36,074 nt of DNA from Rhodoferax sp. (GCA_018061265.1 JAGOUM010000029.1:1-36074), one strand, 5' to 3'; numbered from the stretch's first letter, positions 8,198 to 17,249 are shown. The notes: generated from the sequence alone by a model not told the origin. Numbers and translations are program-made.

Positions 8198-10486
8198 ATG
8201 AAAAGATTGAGCACACTGGCGGCATCCTTGATGGCCGCCGGTATTGGCTTGGCAGTGACGTCGGCGTGGTCAGCAGACTCGCTGCAGGATGTGATGAAAG
8301 CGCGTGGCCTGAGTCAACAAGACTTGCTGGCCGCCGCCAAGACCTATGTGCCCACCGGCGGGCGCGACGAGTTCATCGCCATCAGCTCTGGCGGGCAGTC
8401 AGGCCAGCTCATCGTCTACGGCATTCCCTCCATGCGTATTCTGAAGTACATCGGCGTGTTTACCCCTGAGCCATGGCAGGGTTATGGTTTTGACGAAGAG
8501 TCCAAAAAAGTGCTGGCCGGTGGCCGCATTGACGGCAAAGACATCACTTGGGGCGACACCCATCACCCCGGCTTCTCTGAAACAAATGGCGAATCAGATG
8601 GTCAGTTTGTGTTCATCAACGACAAAGCCAACCCGCGCATTGCGGTGGTTGATCTACGTGACTTTGAGACCAAGCAGATTGTGGTCAACCCGATCTTCAA
8701 GTCAGAGCATGGTGGTGCCTTCGTCACACCCAACTCGGAATACATTTTTGAAGCTTCGCAGTACGCATCACCGCTGGAAAACAAAAAGTTTTACCCACTG
8801 GAAGAGTTCAACGAAAAATACCGTGGCGGCATGACTTACTGGAAGTTTGACCGCACCAAGGGTCTGATCGATCAAAAGCAGTCGTTCTCGATCGAACTGC
8901 CACCTTACTCGCAAGACTTGTCCGATGCAGGCAAAGGCCCGTCAGACGGCTGGTCATTCACCAACTCGTTCTGCTCTGAGCGCTACGTCGGTGGTATTGA
9001 AGACGGTCGCCCACCTTATGAAGCCGGCTGCTCTGCCAAAGATACCGACTATTTGCACGTCATCAACTGGAAAAAAGCGGCCGAACTGGTCAAAGCCGGC
9101 AAAGCCAAAAAGATCAACGGCCATGACGTGCTGCCCATGGAGGTTGCCATCAAAGAAGGCATTCTGTTCCTGATTCCTGAACCCAAATCGCCCCACGGCG
9201 TCGACGTGACACCCGACGGCACCAAGCTGATTGTGGCGGGCAAGCTCGACACCCATGTGTCGGTCTATTCGTTTGAGAAGATCATGGCCGCCATCAAGGC
9301 AGGCAAGTTCGAGTCCAAAGATCCGTATGGCATTCCGGTGATCGGCATGAAAGATGCCTTGCACACCCAGGTGTCGCTGGGTCTGGGCCCGCTGCACACA
9401 CAGTACGACAGCAAGGCCTGCGTGGCCTACACCTCCTTGTATGTGGATTCGCAAGTCGCCAAGTGGGACTACTGCGAAGGCAAACTGCTCGACAAGATCA
9501 GCGTGCACTACAACATTGGTCACCTGATGACCATGGAAGGCGATACCTCCAAACCGCGAGGCAAATACCTGGTGGCCTTGAACAAGCTGGCCATTGACCG
9601 CTTTAATCCGGTCGGTCCACTGCACCCGCAAAACCACCAGTTGATCGACATCAGCGGCGACAAGATGCAGCTGATTTACGACATGCCCATTCCACTGGGC
9701 GAGCCGCACTACGTGGTGGCGATTGATGCCAAGAAGCTCAAGCCGGCTGTGCGTTACAAGCTGGGAACCAATAGCCGCACCGACGAGGCTCACCCTGATG
9801 CGGTCAAGGCTGGTGAAGAAAAAACCGTCAAGAAGGGCAACAAAGTCGAGGTCTGGGGTTCGCTGATTCGCTCACACATCACTCCCGAGAAAATCGAGGC
9901 TGAGGTCGGTGATGAAGTCACCATCCACCTGACCAACCTCGAGCGTGCGCAGGACGAAACCCACGGCTTTACCGTGTCCACCTACAACGTTCATGCATCG
10001 GTTGAGCCAGGCAAGACCGTCACCGTGAAGTTCAAGGCTGACAAGGAAGGTGTGTACCCGTATTACTGCACCGAGTTCTGCTCAGCCTTGCACCTTGAAA
10101 TGCAAGGCTACCTGCTGGTCAAACCTAAGGGTTGGAAAGCCACCAAGACCACACTGGCCAAGGGCAACTACACCGAGACCGACTACAAGGCCACTTTGAA
10201 GAAGGTGGCAGATACCCAGGTGATCATTGACTCGGTGGTGACCTATATCACCAGCGTGAACTACAAGGATTTCCCCGAGGTGGTCGCCATGGTCGAAGAC
10301 GCATTTGACCAGTTAGGCAAAACCAAGGACCTGAAAGCCAAACACGAAGGCTACGCCGCCAAGAAAGATTGGGAAAGCGCCAACTTGTGGGCCGAGCAGA
10401 TCTGGCAATACCAGGTCAAGACGGCTGACCTGGGCCTGCGCGCCAAGACTTTCCTGGAAGAGCACGGTGCCAAGAAAGTGAAGTAA
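8198..10486 (+). CDS. nosZ: Nitrous oxide reductase NosZ, clade II (Sec-exported)
   Basis: NosZ reduces N2O to N2. The signal peptide is a plain Sec type (MKRLSTLAASLMAAG...SAWSA) with no twin arginine, which marks the atypical clade II. All seven histidines expected for the CuZ cluster are visible: H122, H123, H171, H333, H400, H442 and H504. The C-terminal cupredoxin domain has H589 and the CuA motif CTEFCSALHLEM (C624, C628, H632, M635). After this the protein runs on for about 116 residues of helical, lysine-rich sequence (647-762), whereas many NosZ proteins end soon after CuA. A GGAG precedes the ATG. It heads the nos operon and is preceded by a perfect FNR-type box. Confidence 0.97.
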   Translation: MKRLSTLAASLMAAGIGLAVTSAWSADSLQDVMKARGLSQQDLLAAAKTYVPTGGRDEFIAISSGGQSGQLIVYGIPSMRILKYIGVFTPEPWQGYGFDEESKKVLAGGRIDGKDITWGDTHHPGFSETNGESDGQFVFINDKANPRIAVVDLRDFETKQIVVNPIFKSEHGGAFVTPNSEYIFEASQYASPLENKKFYPLEEFNEKYRGGMTYWKFDRTKGLIDQKQSFSIELPPYSQDLSDAGKGPSDGWSFTNSFCSERYVGGIEDGRPPYEAGCSAKDTDYLHVINWKKAAELVKAGKAKKINGHDVLPMEVAIKEGILFLIPEPKSPHGVDVTPDGTKLIVAGKLDTHVSVYSFEKIMAAIKAGKFESKDPYGIPVIGMKDALHTQVSLGLGPLHTQYDSKACVAYTSLYVDSQVAKWDYCEGKLLDKISVHYNIGHLMTMEGDTSKPRGKYLVALNKLAIDRFNPVGPLHPQNHQLIDISGDKMQLIYDMPIPLGEPHYVVAIDAKKLKPAVRYKLGTNSRTDEAHPDAVKAGEEKTVKKGNKVEVWGSLIRSHITPEKIEAEVGDEVTIHLTNLERAQDETHGFTVSTYNVHASVEPGKTVTVKFKADKEGVYPYYCTEFCSALHLEMQGYLLVKPKGWKATKTTLAKGNYTETDYKATLKKVADTQVIIDSVVTYITSVNYKDFPEVVAMVEDAFDQLGKTKDLKAKHEGYAAKKDWESANLWAEQIWQYQVKTADLGLRAKTFLEEHGAKKVK

Positions 10487-10502
10487 TTCAATCCAGTTTC
10501 AA

Positions 10503-10516
10503 CGGGCGCTTGCCCG
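10503..10516 (+). repeat. Small GC-rich hairpin after nosZ
   Basis: CGGGC (10503-10507) pairs with GCCCG (10512-10516) around a GCTT loop, 16 nt after the nosZ stop. There is no T-run behind it. It forms a tandem pair with the larger hairpin at 10532-10560. Confidence 0.6.
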
Positions 10517-10531
10517 CGAATTTCACCATCT

Positions 10532-10560
10532 CGGGTTGAGTACCGCCGGTACTCAACCCG
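10532..10560 (+). repeat. 13-bp perfect inverted repeat between nosZ and nosC1
   Basis: Bases 10532-10544 pair perfectly with 10548-10560 around a 3-nt GCC loop. The stem is very stable, but the following bases (AAGTTAATTAAAGG) lack a T-tract, so it is not a classic terminator. In an operon this placement often protects the 3' end of an abundant upstream message or marks RNA processing, here giving more nosZ than distal mRNA. That role is an inference. Confidence 0.75.
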
Positions 10561-10580
10561 AAGTTAATTAAAGGAAACCC

Positions 10581-10889
10581 ATGAAGACAATAGTGTTTTT
10601 AGTATCTGCACTGACTGCAATGGCAGCCAATGCAGCCGATCCCGGAGCCGCGTTATACGCCGAAAAGACCTGCGTTGCCTGCCACGGCAAAGACGCCAAG
10701 AAACCCTTGACCCCGAGCTACCCCAAGATTGCTGGTCAAAACGCAGCCTATCTGGAACAGCAGATGAAGGACATCAAGAGCGGTGCGCGGGCCAACGGCC
10801 AAAGTGCCGCCATGAAGGGTGTGATGCACCTGGTCAGCGACGCAGAAATCAAAACCCTGGCCACCTACCTGTCCAAATTGCCCAGCTAA
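10581..10889 (+). CDS. Small monohaem cytochrome c (NosC1 type)
   Basis: This 102-residue periplasmic cytochrome has a signal peptide (MKTIVFLVSALTAMAANA) and one haem motif, CVACH, at 31-35. PKIAGQ follows and methionines late in the chain (AAMKGVMHLVSD) could be the axial ligand. Clade II nos clusters, as described in Wolinella and relatives, carry one or two such cytochromes that carry electrons to NosZ. It follows nosZ after the hairpin pair and has an AAAGGA ribosome site. The functional role is inferred from position. Confidence 0.85.
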   Translation: MKTIVFLVSALTAMAANAADPGAALYAEKTCVACHGKDAKKPLTPSYPKIAGQNAAYLEQQMKDIKSGARANGQSAAMKGVMHLVSDAEIKTLATYLSKLPS

Positions 10890-10912
10890 AACCTGACTTG
10901 AAGGAAATCATC

Positions 10913-11644
10913 ATGAAAACAATTTTGCATTTGGCCATTGCGGCTGCCTTAATGCCACTGTGCAGCGCCTTTGCCGGCCCGCCGCCACCCAAACATGCGG
11001 GCATTGAATCGAAAGATTACCAATGGGCCAAGATGGAAGGCGAGATGAAAGCGGCGCTCGAAGCCAAGGGTGTAGCCAAACAAGGTGAAGAAGGCTACGA
11101 GATTTGTGGCGCATGCCACCTTCCCTCAGGAGCAGGCCGACCAGACGGCACTTTCCCGCAGTTGGCCGGGCAACACACCACAGTGCTGATCAAACAAATG
11201 GCCGACATTCGGGCCGGTACGCGCGACAACCCGACCATGTACCCGTTTGCCAAAGAGTTGACCGATCCTCAGGAGCTGGCGCATGTGGCAGCTTACATTG
11301 AAGGCCTTTGCATCCCGGTGGACCACGGCAAATACGAAGGCGCAGATGCTGCCAAGCAAATTGCCGCAGGCAAAGACTTGTACGAAAAGCAGTGTGTGGA
11401 ATGCCATGGCAAAAACGGCCAGGGCGACAAGGCCAAGTTCTACCCGGTGATTGCCGGTCAGCACTACAAGTACCTGATTCGCCAGATGACCGAGATTCGT
11501 GACGGCCACCGCCGCAACGCCAACCCGGACATGGTCAAGATCATCAAACCCTACACCAATGATCAACTGGTGGCCATTTCTGCCTACCAGGCCAGCATGT
11601 CCATGCCGGGTGCCATGTGTAAACCCAAAGCCAAGAAAAAGTAA
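10913..11644 (+). CDS. Dihaem cytochrome c (NosC2 type)
   Basis: This 243-residue periplasmic cytochrome has two class I haem domains: CGACH at about 65-69 and CVECH about 95 residues further on. Each domain has an AGQH segment after the haem. I start it at the ATG at 10913, which has AAGGA 7 nt upstream and gives a clean signal peptide ending SAFA-G; an in-frame ATG at 10898 would add five residues and has no good ribosome site. The C-terminus is lysine-rich (KPKAKKK). It lies 23 nt after the monohaem cytochrome. It is the likely second electron carrier in the route from NosH/NosG or a bc1 complex to NosZ. Confidence 0.85.
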   Translation: MKTILHLAIAAALMPLCSAFAGPPPPKHAGIESKDYQWAKMEGEMKAALEAKGVAKQGEEGYEICGACHLPSGAGRPDGTFPQLAGQHTTVLIKQMADIRAGTRDNPTMYPFAKELTDPQELAHVAAYIEGLCIPVDHGKYEGADAAKQIAAGKDLYEKQCVECHGKNGQGDKAKFYPVIAGQHYKYLIRQMTEIRDGHRRNANPDMVKIIKPYTNDQLVAISAYQASMSMPGAMCKPKAKKK

Positions 11645-11653
11645 GTTCGCATC

Positions 11654-12637
11654 ATGCAAGACCCAGTCAAACAAAACCGCCTGATCACGGCACTCACCCT
11701 GGTCGCGCTGGTGGCCATGATCGCGGCGTTTTTTGCGCCTATTTGGTGGGTCTCGCTGACCGCTCCCAACTACCCGCCCGACGCGTTTCCCGATGGCATT
11801 CGCATCCACTTCCACTTTGACAGCGTACAAAACGGCTGCCGCGCCACCGGCACTGGCTCACGCATGGCCGCTGAGACGATGCAGGCTGACATGGGACCGG
11901 ACTCGGGGCGCTACAACCCGATTCTGGATGCCAAGAAGGACGTCAACAAAGATGCCACCGGGCTGGACTGTGTCCATGAGATGAACACCATCAACCACTA
12001 CGTGGGCATGTTCCCGATCGCCACAGGCGCACCGGTAGAGCGGCCGATGGCCAAGTATTTCTTTGGCATGTTCACTGTCATGCTGTTGGGCTTTATCACG
12101 CCTGCGGGGCGAAAACGTACGCTGGTGTTGATCACAGGTTTCCTGGCCGTGGCGGCATGGACGGTAACCGAGCAACTGGTTTTGGGACATCTGGCAGCCC
12201 ACGTCAAACACTATGTAGAAGCGGCAGCGACCTTTTTTAACGAGCCCGCCAAACTGCAGGTCTGGGGCAACAATGTGACGCTGTACACCCAGATCGCGAT
12301 TGGCGGCATGATCGCTGCGATGGTGATTCTGGTGGCCGGTGTGGCGCTTTGGCCAAGTTTTTCACTCTTGCTGGTGGGTGTGCCTGCGCTACTACCTCTG
12401 TTTTTTGTCATCGAGTACGCCGGCTGGCTCTGGTTCTTTGGTCACAACATGCACCCATGGGGTGCGTTCACGGTCAAGCCGTTTATGCCGACGCTGTTTG
12501 GCGAAGGCAAGGTGGCGCAGTTTTCCACTTACTCCTACCCGTACTGGGGCTATGGACTATTGATGGTGACATTCGCATGCCTGACGGTGGCAATGTTGTT
12601 GCGGCGCAAGCAATTGCGCGAGACAACGGGCAACTGA
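11654..12637 (+). CDS. Six-helix membrane protein in the NosB position
   Basis: This 327-residue polytopic protein has about six transmembrane helices (near 10-35, 130-150, 156-178, 205-230, 235-262 and 295-315). A large loop of about 95 residues, probably periplasmic, lies between the first two and carries two cysteines. Clade II nos clusters typically encode a membrane protein called NosB beside nosZ, of unknown biochemical role; position, size and topology fit that, so I suggest NosB-like without asserting orthology. It starts 10 nt after the dihaem cytochrome and ends 1 nt before nosD, so it is part of the operon. No catalytic motif is recognisable. Confidence 0.6.
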   Translation: MQDPVKQNRLITALTLVALVAMIAAFFAPIWWVSLTAPNYPPDAFPDGIRIHFHFDSVQNGCRATGTGSRMAAETMQADMGPDSGRYNPILDAKKDVNKDATGLDCVHEMNTINHYVGMFPIATGAPVERPMAKYFFGMFTVMLLGFITPAGRKRTLVLITGFLAVAAWTVTEQLVLGHLAAHVKHYVEAAATFFNEPAKLQVWGNNVTLYTQIAIGGMIAAMVILVAGVALWPSFSLLLVGVPALLPLFFVIEYAGWLWFFGHNMHPWGAFTVKPFMPTLFGEGKVAQFSTYSYPYWGYGLLMVTFACLTVAMLLRRKQLRETTGN

Positions 12638-12638
12638 C

Positions 12639-14018
12639 ATGGCAAGGTGGCGGTCTGCGGTTCCAGCGTTGCTGCTGGGGGCTCTGTCGGTGGTAGTGTT
12701 GGCGCAAGGGGTAAGCGACGTGGTGGGACTGGGGGAAACATCGGGCAAACTCGGTGCCACCGCTGATTTATCCACCGCGCCCAGGGTAACCATCGACCGG
12801 CCCAAACCGACCTTCATGCTGCATGAGCGCCACAAACGGGTCCATGGGCTTAAACCTTTTCAAAATTTGGTGGACGCAGCACCCGAAGGCTCAGTACTGC
12901 GCCCGCCGCCCGGCCGTTACGCCGGGCCAGTGGTGCTGAAAAAGCCACTGACGATTGAAGGCGATGGCAAGGTCACGATTGATGCGGGTGACCGTGGCAC
13001 GGTCTTTTCCATGGAGGCTGGAAATACCACCCTGCGCGGCATTCACCTGACCGGCTCTGGCGACAACCACGACACCGACGACTCGTGTCTTGACGTACGC
13101 GGACACGGCAACGTGATTGAAAACCTGGTGGTTGACAACTGCCTATTTGGCATTGACCTGAAACAGTCCAACGACAGCATTGTGCGTGGCAACACCGTCA
13201 AGTCCAAGCCTGCCCCACTGGGCGTGCGTGGCGACGGCATTCGCCTTTGGTACAGCAATAACAACCTGATTGAGAACAACTTGGTCACTGATTCACGCGA
13301 CATGGTGGCCTGGTACTCACACCGCAACATTTACCGCGGCAATGAGGGGCGACGCAGCCGTTATTCCATCCATTTCATGTTTGCCAACAACAACATCGTG
13401 GAGAACAACCGCTTTATCGACAACGCGGTGGGCATTTATTTCATGTACATGGAAGGTGGCGGTGCGCGCAACAACCTGATCTCGCACGCCACCGGGTCCA
13501 CCGGCATGGCGCTTGGCTTCAAGGAGTCGTCAGACATATTTATTGAAAACAACGACATCATTTACAGCGCCGTCGGTGTGGGCTCCGACCTGTCGCCGTT
13601 CCAGCCGGACACCACCATTCGCTTCAAAGGCAACCGCTTTGCCTACAACGGCGTAGCGGTACAACTCACCAGCGAACTCGGCGGCAACGAGTTCACCGAC
13701 AACATCTTTGAGGGCAACATCACCGACATCACCCAGGGTGGCCGTGGCAAAGGTGACAGAAACAAATGGTTGGGCAACTACTTTGACACTTACCAGGGTT
13801 TTGACAAAAACAAGGATGGCTTTGGCGACACCACGCATGAGCACTATGCGTTTGCCGACCAGATCTGGATGGAAATCCCCGCTGCCGGTTTCTTCAAGAC
13901 CTCACCGGTGCTGGAGCTGCTGGACTTTCTAGAGCGTCTGGCACCATTTTCGTCGCCTGAATTGCAACTTAAAGATGCCAAGCCGCGCTACATCAAACCG
14001 CCAAGGATGGCCAAATGA
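12639..14018 (+). CDS. nosD: NosD, periplasmic beta-helix copper-site maturation protein
   Basis: NosD is a right-handed beta-helix protein that works with the NosFY transporter to assemble the CuZ site of NosZ. The 459-residue product has a signal peptide and repeating NNLIENN, NNIVENN and ENNDIIYS turns typical of carbohydrate-binding/NosD repeats through most of its length. The helix core starts after about residue 80 (PEGSVLRPPPGRYAGP). Length is normal. The stop overlaps the nosG start by 4 nt. Confidence 0.93.
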   Translation: MARWRSAVPALLLGALSVVVLAQGVSDVVGLGETSGKLGATADLSTAPRVTIDRPKPTFMLHERHKRVHGLKPFQNLVDAAPEGSVLRPPPGRYAGPVVLKKPLTIEGDGKVTIDAGDRGTVFSMEAGNTTLRGIHLTGSGDNHDTDDSCLDVRGHGNVIENLVVDNCLFGIDLKQSNDSIVRGNTVKSKPAPLGVRGDGIRLWYSNNNLIENNLVTDSRDMVAWYSHRNIYRGNEGRRSRYSIHFMFANNNIVENNRFIDNAVGIYFMYMEGGGARNNLISHATGSTGMALGFKESSDIFIENNDIIYSAVGVGSDLSPFQPDTTIRFKGNRFAYNGVAVQLTSELGGNEFTDNIFEGNITDITQGGRGKGDRNKWLGNYFDTYQGFDKNKDGFGDTTHEHYAFADQIWMEIPAAGFFKTSPVLELLDFLERLAPFSSPELQLKDAKPRYIKPPRMAK

Positions 14019-14875
14019 GTGACGAACTACCCGACGCACCAGTCCAGGTCGCGCCGGTCAAAGAAAAAAAAATGCGTCTGACGCGCCAGGACCGCCGCCG
14101 CCTGCTGCGCACCGCTTTGCTGGCCGGTGGGGTGCTAGGCGCTGCGCTGTCGGGCTTTTTGCCATTGGTCTACGCACAAAAACAGCGACTACGCCCACCC
14201 GGTGCGCTGGACGAAAAGGACTTTCTGGGTTCGTGCATCAAGTGCGGGCAGTGTGTACAGGTGTGCCCGGTGCAAGCTATCAAACTGGCCGATCTGGTGG
14301 ACGGATTTGGTGTGGGCGTGCCCTACATCGACGCGCGCGCGCAGGCTTGCGACTTTTCCTGTGACGCAGTGCAGTGCATTCTGGCCTGCCCCACCGGCTC
14401 GCTGGCCTACCACAAGCCGGCTTTTTTGCCGGTGCGCGCCGGAGCCACGCTGGCCTCCAAGCCAATTTTGAAAGCCAAGGAAAAAGACCCGGAACCCACG
14501 CTCAACCTCAAGGAACGCATGGGTGTGGCACGACTGACCCGCCCTGAAGCCTGCCTGGCGGTGCAAGGCAAGGGTTTCAAAGGCCCTGCACGTGGCGCAG
14601 ACTTTGACGGGCAAATGCGCTACATGGATGTGGACCGCTGGAAACCCATTCGTATTGCCGATCACCCGTACGACGTGCCCGAGTGCAACCTGTGCGTCAG
14701 TGAATGCCCGGTGGGTGGTGCCATTCGTATGGAAAGCCTGCAAACCGCCGATGGCAAAACCCGCCGCCAGCCGGTCGTGCTGGAACCATGCGTGGGCTGT
14801 GGCGTGTGCGAAATGGTCTGCCCCACGGCGCAACCGTGCATCGTGATTGAAGCCCGGGAGGTCTGGAAAGTATGA
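14015..14875 (+). CDS. nosG: NosG, polyferredoxin (NapG-like) of the nos electron chain
   Basis: NosG is a periplasmic iron-sulphur protein thought to take electrons from the membrane protein NosH. The 286-residue chain has a twin-arginine-like signal (RRRLLRTALLAGG) and four [4Fe-4S] sites: CIKCGQCVQVCP starting at residue 74, CDFSCDAVQCILACP, CNLCVSECP, and CVGCGVCEMVCP near the end. It is homologous to NapG/MauM. It overlaps both nosD and nosH by 4 nt. Clade II clusters use NosGH as a quinol oxidation module where classical clusters use NosR, which is absent here. Confidence 0.92.
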   Translation: MSDELPDAPVQVAPVKEKKMRLTRQDRRRLLRTALLAGGVLGAALSGFLPLVYAQKQRLRPPGALDEKDFLGSCIKCGQCVQVCPVQAIKLADLVDGFGVGVPYIDARAQACDFSCDAVQCILACPTGSLAYHKPAFLPVRAGATLASKPILKAKEKDPEPTLNLKERMGVARLTRPEACLAVQGKGFKGPARGADFDGQMRYMDVDRWKPIRIADHPYDVPECNLCVSECPVGGAIRMESLQTADGKTRRQPVVLEPCVGCGVCEMVCPTAQPCIVIEAREVWKV

Positions 14876-15852
14876 ACAAGGTGCACCAAGCGCGGTTTTT
14901 CGAGCAAATCGCCATCATGTTCGGGCGCGGGCCCAAGAAGCCGACCGAGATCACAGAGCGCGCCCAGCAAGTGCATGAGCTCAAACGCATGGCCAACAAG
15001 GTGGAGGTGCGTGCCGCCATTCTGAAAGCCCACGAGAAACCGCACGGCAACACCTGGCGCAACCGGCGCTGGGCATTTTTGCTGGCCGTCAATCTGTTTT
15101 TTGTGGTGTCCTTTTACTTTGACATCCAGATTTTGGAAGGCTCCCTGTCGGCTTCGCGCTTGATCGGCTTTCACCTGATTGACCTGAATTCGGCTTTGCA
15201 AGTCATGCTGGCGCACAAACACATCATCGTCAACCTGGTGATTGGCACCGCCACTGTATTGGCCATCTGGATGCTGCTGGGCGGGCGCACCTTTTGCTCC
15301 TGGGTCTGCCCTTACCACTTTGTCGCCGAGTTTGCCGAAAAGCTGCACCTGTGGATGGCCAAGAAAAAGTTGGTGTCTGACCAGCCCATGAGCCGCGGCT
15401 TGCGCACCTGGTTCTGGGCAATTTTTGCGTTTGCGGCTTTAGGCACCGGCTACACGGTGTTTGAAGCCATCTCGCCTACTGGTATTTTGTCGCGCGCGCT
15501 GATCTATGGCCCTGGCTTGGCGCTGCTGTGGGTGGCGGCGCTGTTGCTGTTTGAGGTGACGTTTTCCCGGCGCGCCTGGTGCCGCTATGTCTGCCCGATT
15601 GGCTTGACTTATGGCGTAGTGGGCATTGTGTCGCCGGTGCGCGTCAAGTACACACTGCAAGGCTGCTTTCATGAAGGCGACTGCAAGAAGGTCTGCCTGG
15701 TGCCACATGTGCTCGAAACCGTGGTCAAAGGCCGCGCTGTGGATACCGAAGTCATCCTTGGCCCCGACTGCACACGCTGCGGTGCTTGTGTGGATGTGTG
15801 CCCCACTGGCTCGCTCAAATTCGACATCAAGGGTCTGTCAAAGATTCTCTAG
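14872..15852 (+). CDS. nosH: NosH, membrane iron-sulphur quinol dehydrogenase (NapH-like)
   Basis: The 326-residue protein has a cytoplasmic N-terminus, about four transmembrane helices (near 63-82, 120-140, 180-200 and 205-225), two membrane-surface CxxxCP motifs (CSWVCPYHF and CRYVCPIGL) and C-terminal ferredoxin cysteines (CFHEGDCKKVC, then CTRCGACVDVCP). This is the NapH/NosH architecture, which passes electrons from menaquinol in organisms where it has been studied. It is coupled to nosG by a 4-nt overlap and is followed 30 nt later by nosF. Note the possible link to the menaquinone genes downstream. Confidence 0.92.
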   Translation: MNKVHQARFFEQIAIMFGRGPKKPTEITERAQQVHELKRMANKVEVRAAILKAHEKPHGNTWRNRRWAFLLAVNLFFVVSFYFDIQILEGSLSASRLIGFHLIDLNSALQVMLAHKHIIVNLVIGTATVLAIWMLLGGRTFCSWVCPYHFVAEFAEKLHLWMAKKKLVSDQPMSRGLRTWFWAIFAFAALGTGYTVFEAISPTGILSRALIYGPGLALLWVAALLLFEVTFSRRAWCRYVCPIGLTYGVVGIVSPVRVKYTLQGCFHEGDCKKVCLVPHVLETVVKGRAVDTEVILGPDCTRCGACVDVCPTGSLKFDIKGLSKIL

Positions 15853-15882
15853 CCTGGCCCCGAACCTTCGAACCACAACACC

Positions 15883-16743
15883 ATGATCCGTTTTAACAAG
15901 CTATCTAAAACATTCAAGCGCGTCAAGATACTTGAAGGCATCGACCTGGACATTGGTCTGGGCGAACGTGTAGCGCTGATTGGCTCCAATGGTGCCGGCA
16001 AAACCACGCTGATCCGTTGTCTGCTGGGCGAATACACCTTTGATGGCGAGGTAGTCATCAATGGCCGCAACCCGCGTACCGAGCGCACGGAGGTGTTGGG
16101 CCAGATTGGCTTTGTGCCGCAGTTGCCACCACCGCTAAAAATGCCGGTGGCGCAGCTCATCGACTTTTCTGCCGCGCTGTGCAAAACCGAGCCCGCGCGG
16201 ATTCACGAGGTCGCCATTCGCCTGGGGCTCGACCTGGCCAGCATCCTGTCGCGCCCGTTCAACAAACTCTCGGGAGGCATGAAACAAAAGCTGTTGATTG
16301 CCATCGCCCTGGGGCGCGATGCCAAGGTGCTGGTGATGGACGAGCCCGCTGCCAACCTTGACCCACAGGCGCGCAAGATCTTCTTTGATCTGCTGGCCGA
16401 GCGGGCCGAGCACGTCACGATGCTGATCTCCAGCCACCGAATTAATGAGGTGTCATCCTTAGTGACCCGGGTGGTGGAGCTCGACACGGGCAAAGTGGTG
16501 CTGGATGACAGGGTGGCGGCCGAGGTGTCGCTGGCAGGCATTTTGCTTGGCCGGGTGGTGTCACGTCAGCATGAGCCGGCACTGGCCAAGGCGCTGGCGC
16601 AGTGGAACTTCAAAACTTTGGACTCAGAAGGACTGGAGTGGGAAGGCCAGGTTGCCGGCCCGGACCGACTTCGATTCTTGGGCACAGCGTCGCGCTACGC
16701 CGCGGTGGTTAGCCACGTGTCGCTGACCGAGGTCTCACCGTGA
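15883..16743 (+). CDS. nosF: NosF, ABC transporter ATPase
   Basis: NosF is the ATPase that with NosY forms a transporter needed for CuZ assembly, interacting with NosD. The 286-residue sequence shows Walker A GSNGAGKTTL, the Q-loop region GFVPQLPPP, the signature LSGGMKQK, and Walker B VLVMDEPAANLDP. A C-terminal extension of about 70 residues follows the core, as in other NosF proteins. Its stop overlaps the GTG start of nosL by 4 nt. Confidence 0.93.
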   Translation: MIRFNKLSKTFKRVKILEGIDLDIGLGERVALIGSNGAGKTTLIRCLLGEYTFDGEVVINGRNPRTERTEVLGQIGFVPQLPPPLKMPVAQLIDFSAALCKTEPARIHEVAIRLGLDLASILSRPFNKLSGGMKQKLLIAIALGRDAKVLVMDEPAANLDPQARKIFFDLLAERAEHVTMLISSHRINEVSSLVTRVVELDTGKVVLDDRVAAEVSLAGILLGRVVSRQHEPALAKALAQWNFKTLDSEGLEWEGQVAGPDRLRFLGTASRYAAVVSHVSLTEVSP

Positions 16744-17249
16744 AACGACGCCATTTTTTGACCGGCAGCGCCGCCTTGGGTCCGCTTGCCGCATTCACCC
16801 CGTTGACCAGTCTGCTGCTGGCTGGCTGTGGCGACGATGGTCACTGGGCCGAAGGCATGACCCCTATCAAGTGGGACCGTGACGTTTGTGTTCGCTGCAA
16901 GATGGTCATCTCTGACCCGCGCTTTGCCGTTGAGATCAAAGGTGGTCCGAAAAACACTGTCTTCAAGTTCGACGATATGGGTTGTGCGGCGACCTGGCGG
17001 GTTGAAAAGCTGACCGAACACCCCTGGATGGGCGATGAAAAGACCGGCTTTTGGGTGGCTGAGTATGGTGCAAAGGGCGAAAAATGGCTCAACGCGCTGA
17101 GCGCCCATTTTCAAGCGGGCCGCACGTCCCCCATGGGCTACAACTACGCCGCCTTTGCCGAGCCACAGCCTGACACCATCAGTTATGAGGCCATGATGAA
17201 GATCACCAGCAGCTTCTGGCCCGCCAGTTGCCTGCCCGCCAAGGGCTGA
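16740..17249 (+). CDS. nosL: NosL, outer copper-binding lipoprotein
   Basis: NosL is a periplasmic lipoprotein that delivers Cu(I) for the CuZ cluster. The 169-residue product starts with GTG, overlaps nosF, and has a lipoprotein signal ending LLLAGC. The family copper site is seen as CVRCKMVIS, about 20 residues into the mature protein, followed by FDDMGC. Its place between nosF and nosY is usual for nos clusters. Confidence 0.92.
   Translation: MKRRHFLTGSAALGPLAAFTPLTSLLLAGCGDDGHWAEGMTPIKWDRDVCVRCKMVISDPRFAVEIKGGPKNTVFKFDDMGCAATWRVEKLTEHPWMGDEKTGFWVAEYGAKGEKWLNALSAHFQAGRTSPMGYNYAAFAEPQPDTISYEAMMKITSSFWPASCLPAKG

Noticed and set aside
8954-9793. 279-codon minus-strand frame inside nosZ
   Set aside because: It lies entirely antisense to nosZ, whose codons and active-site histidines are intact; histidine- and glutamine-rich shadow frame.
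10532-10560. Hairpin after nosZ as an intrinsic terminator
   Set aside because: No T-run follows and the next genes are part of the same functional cluster.
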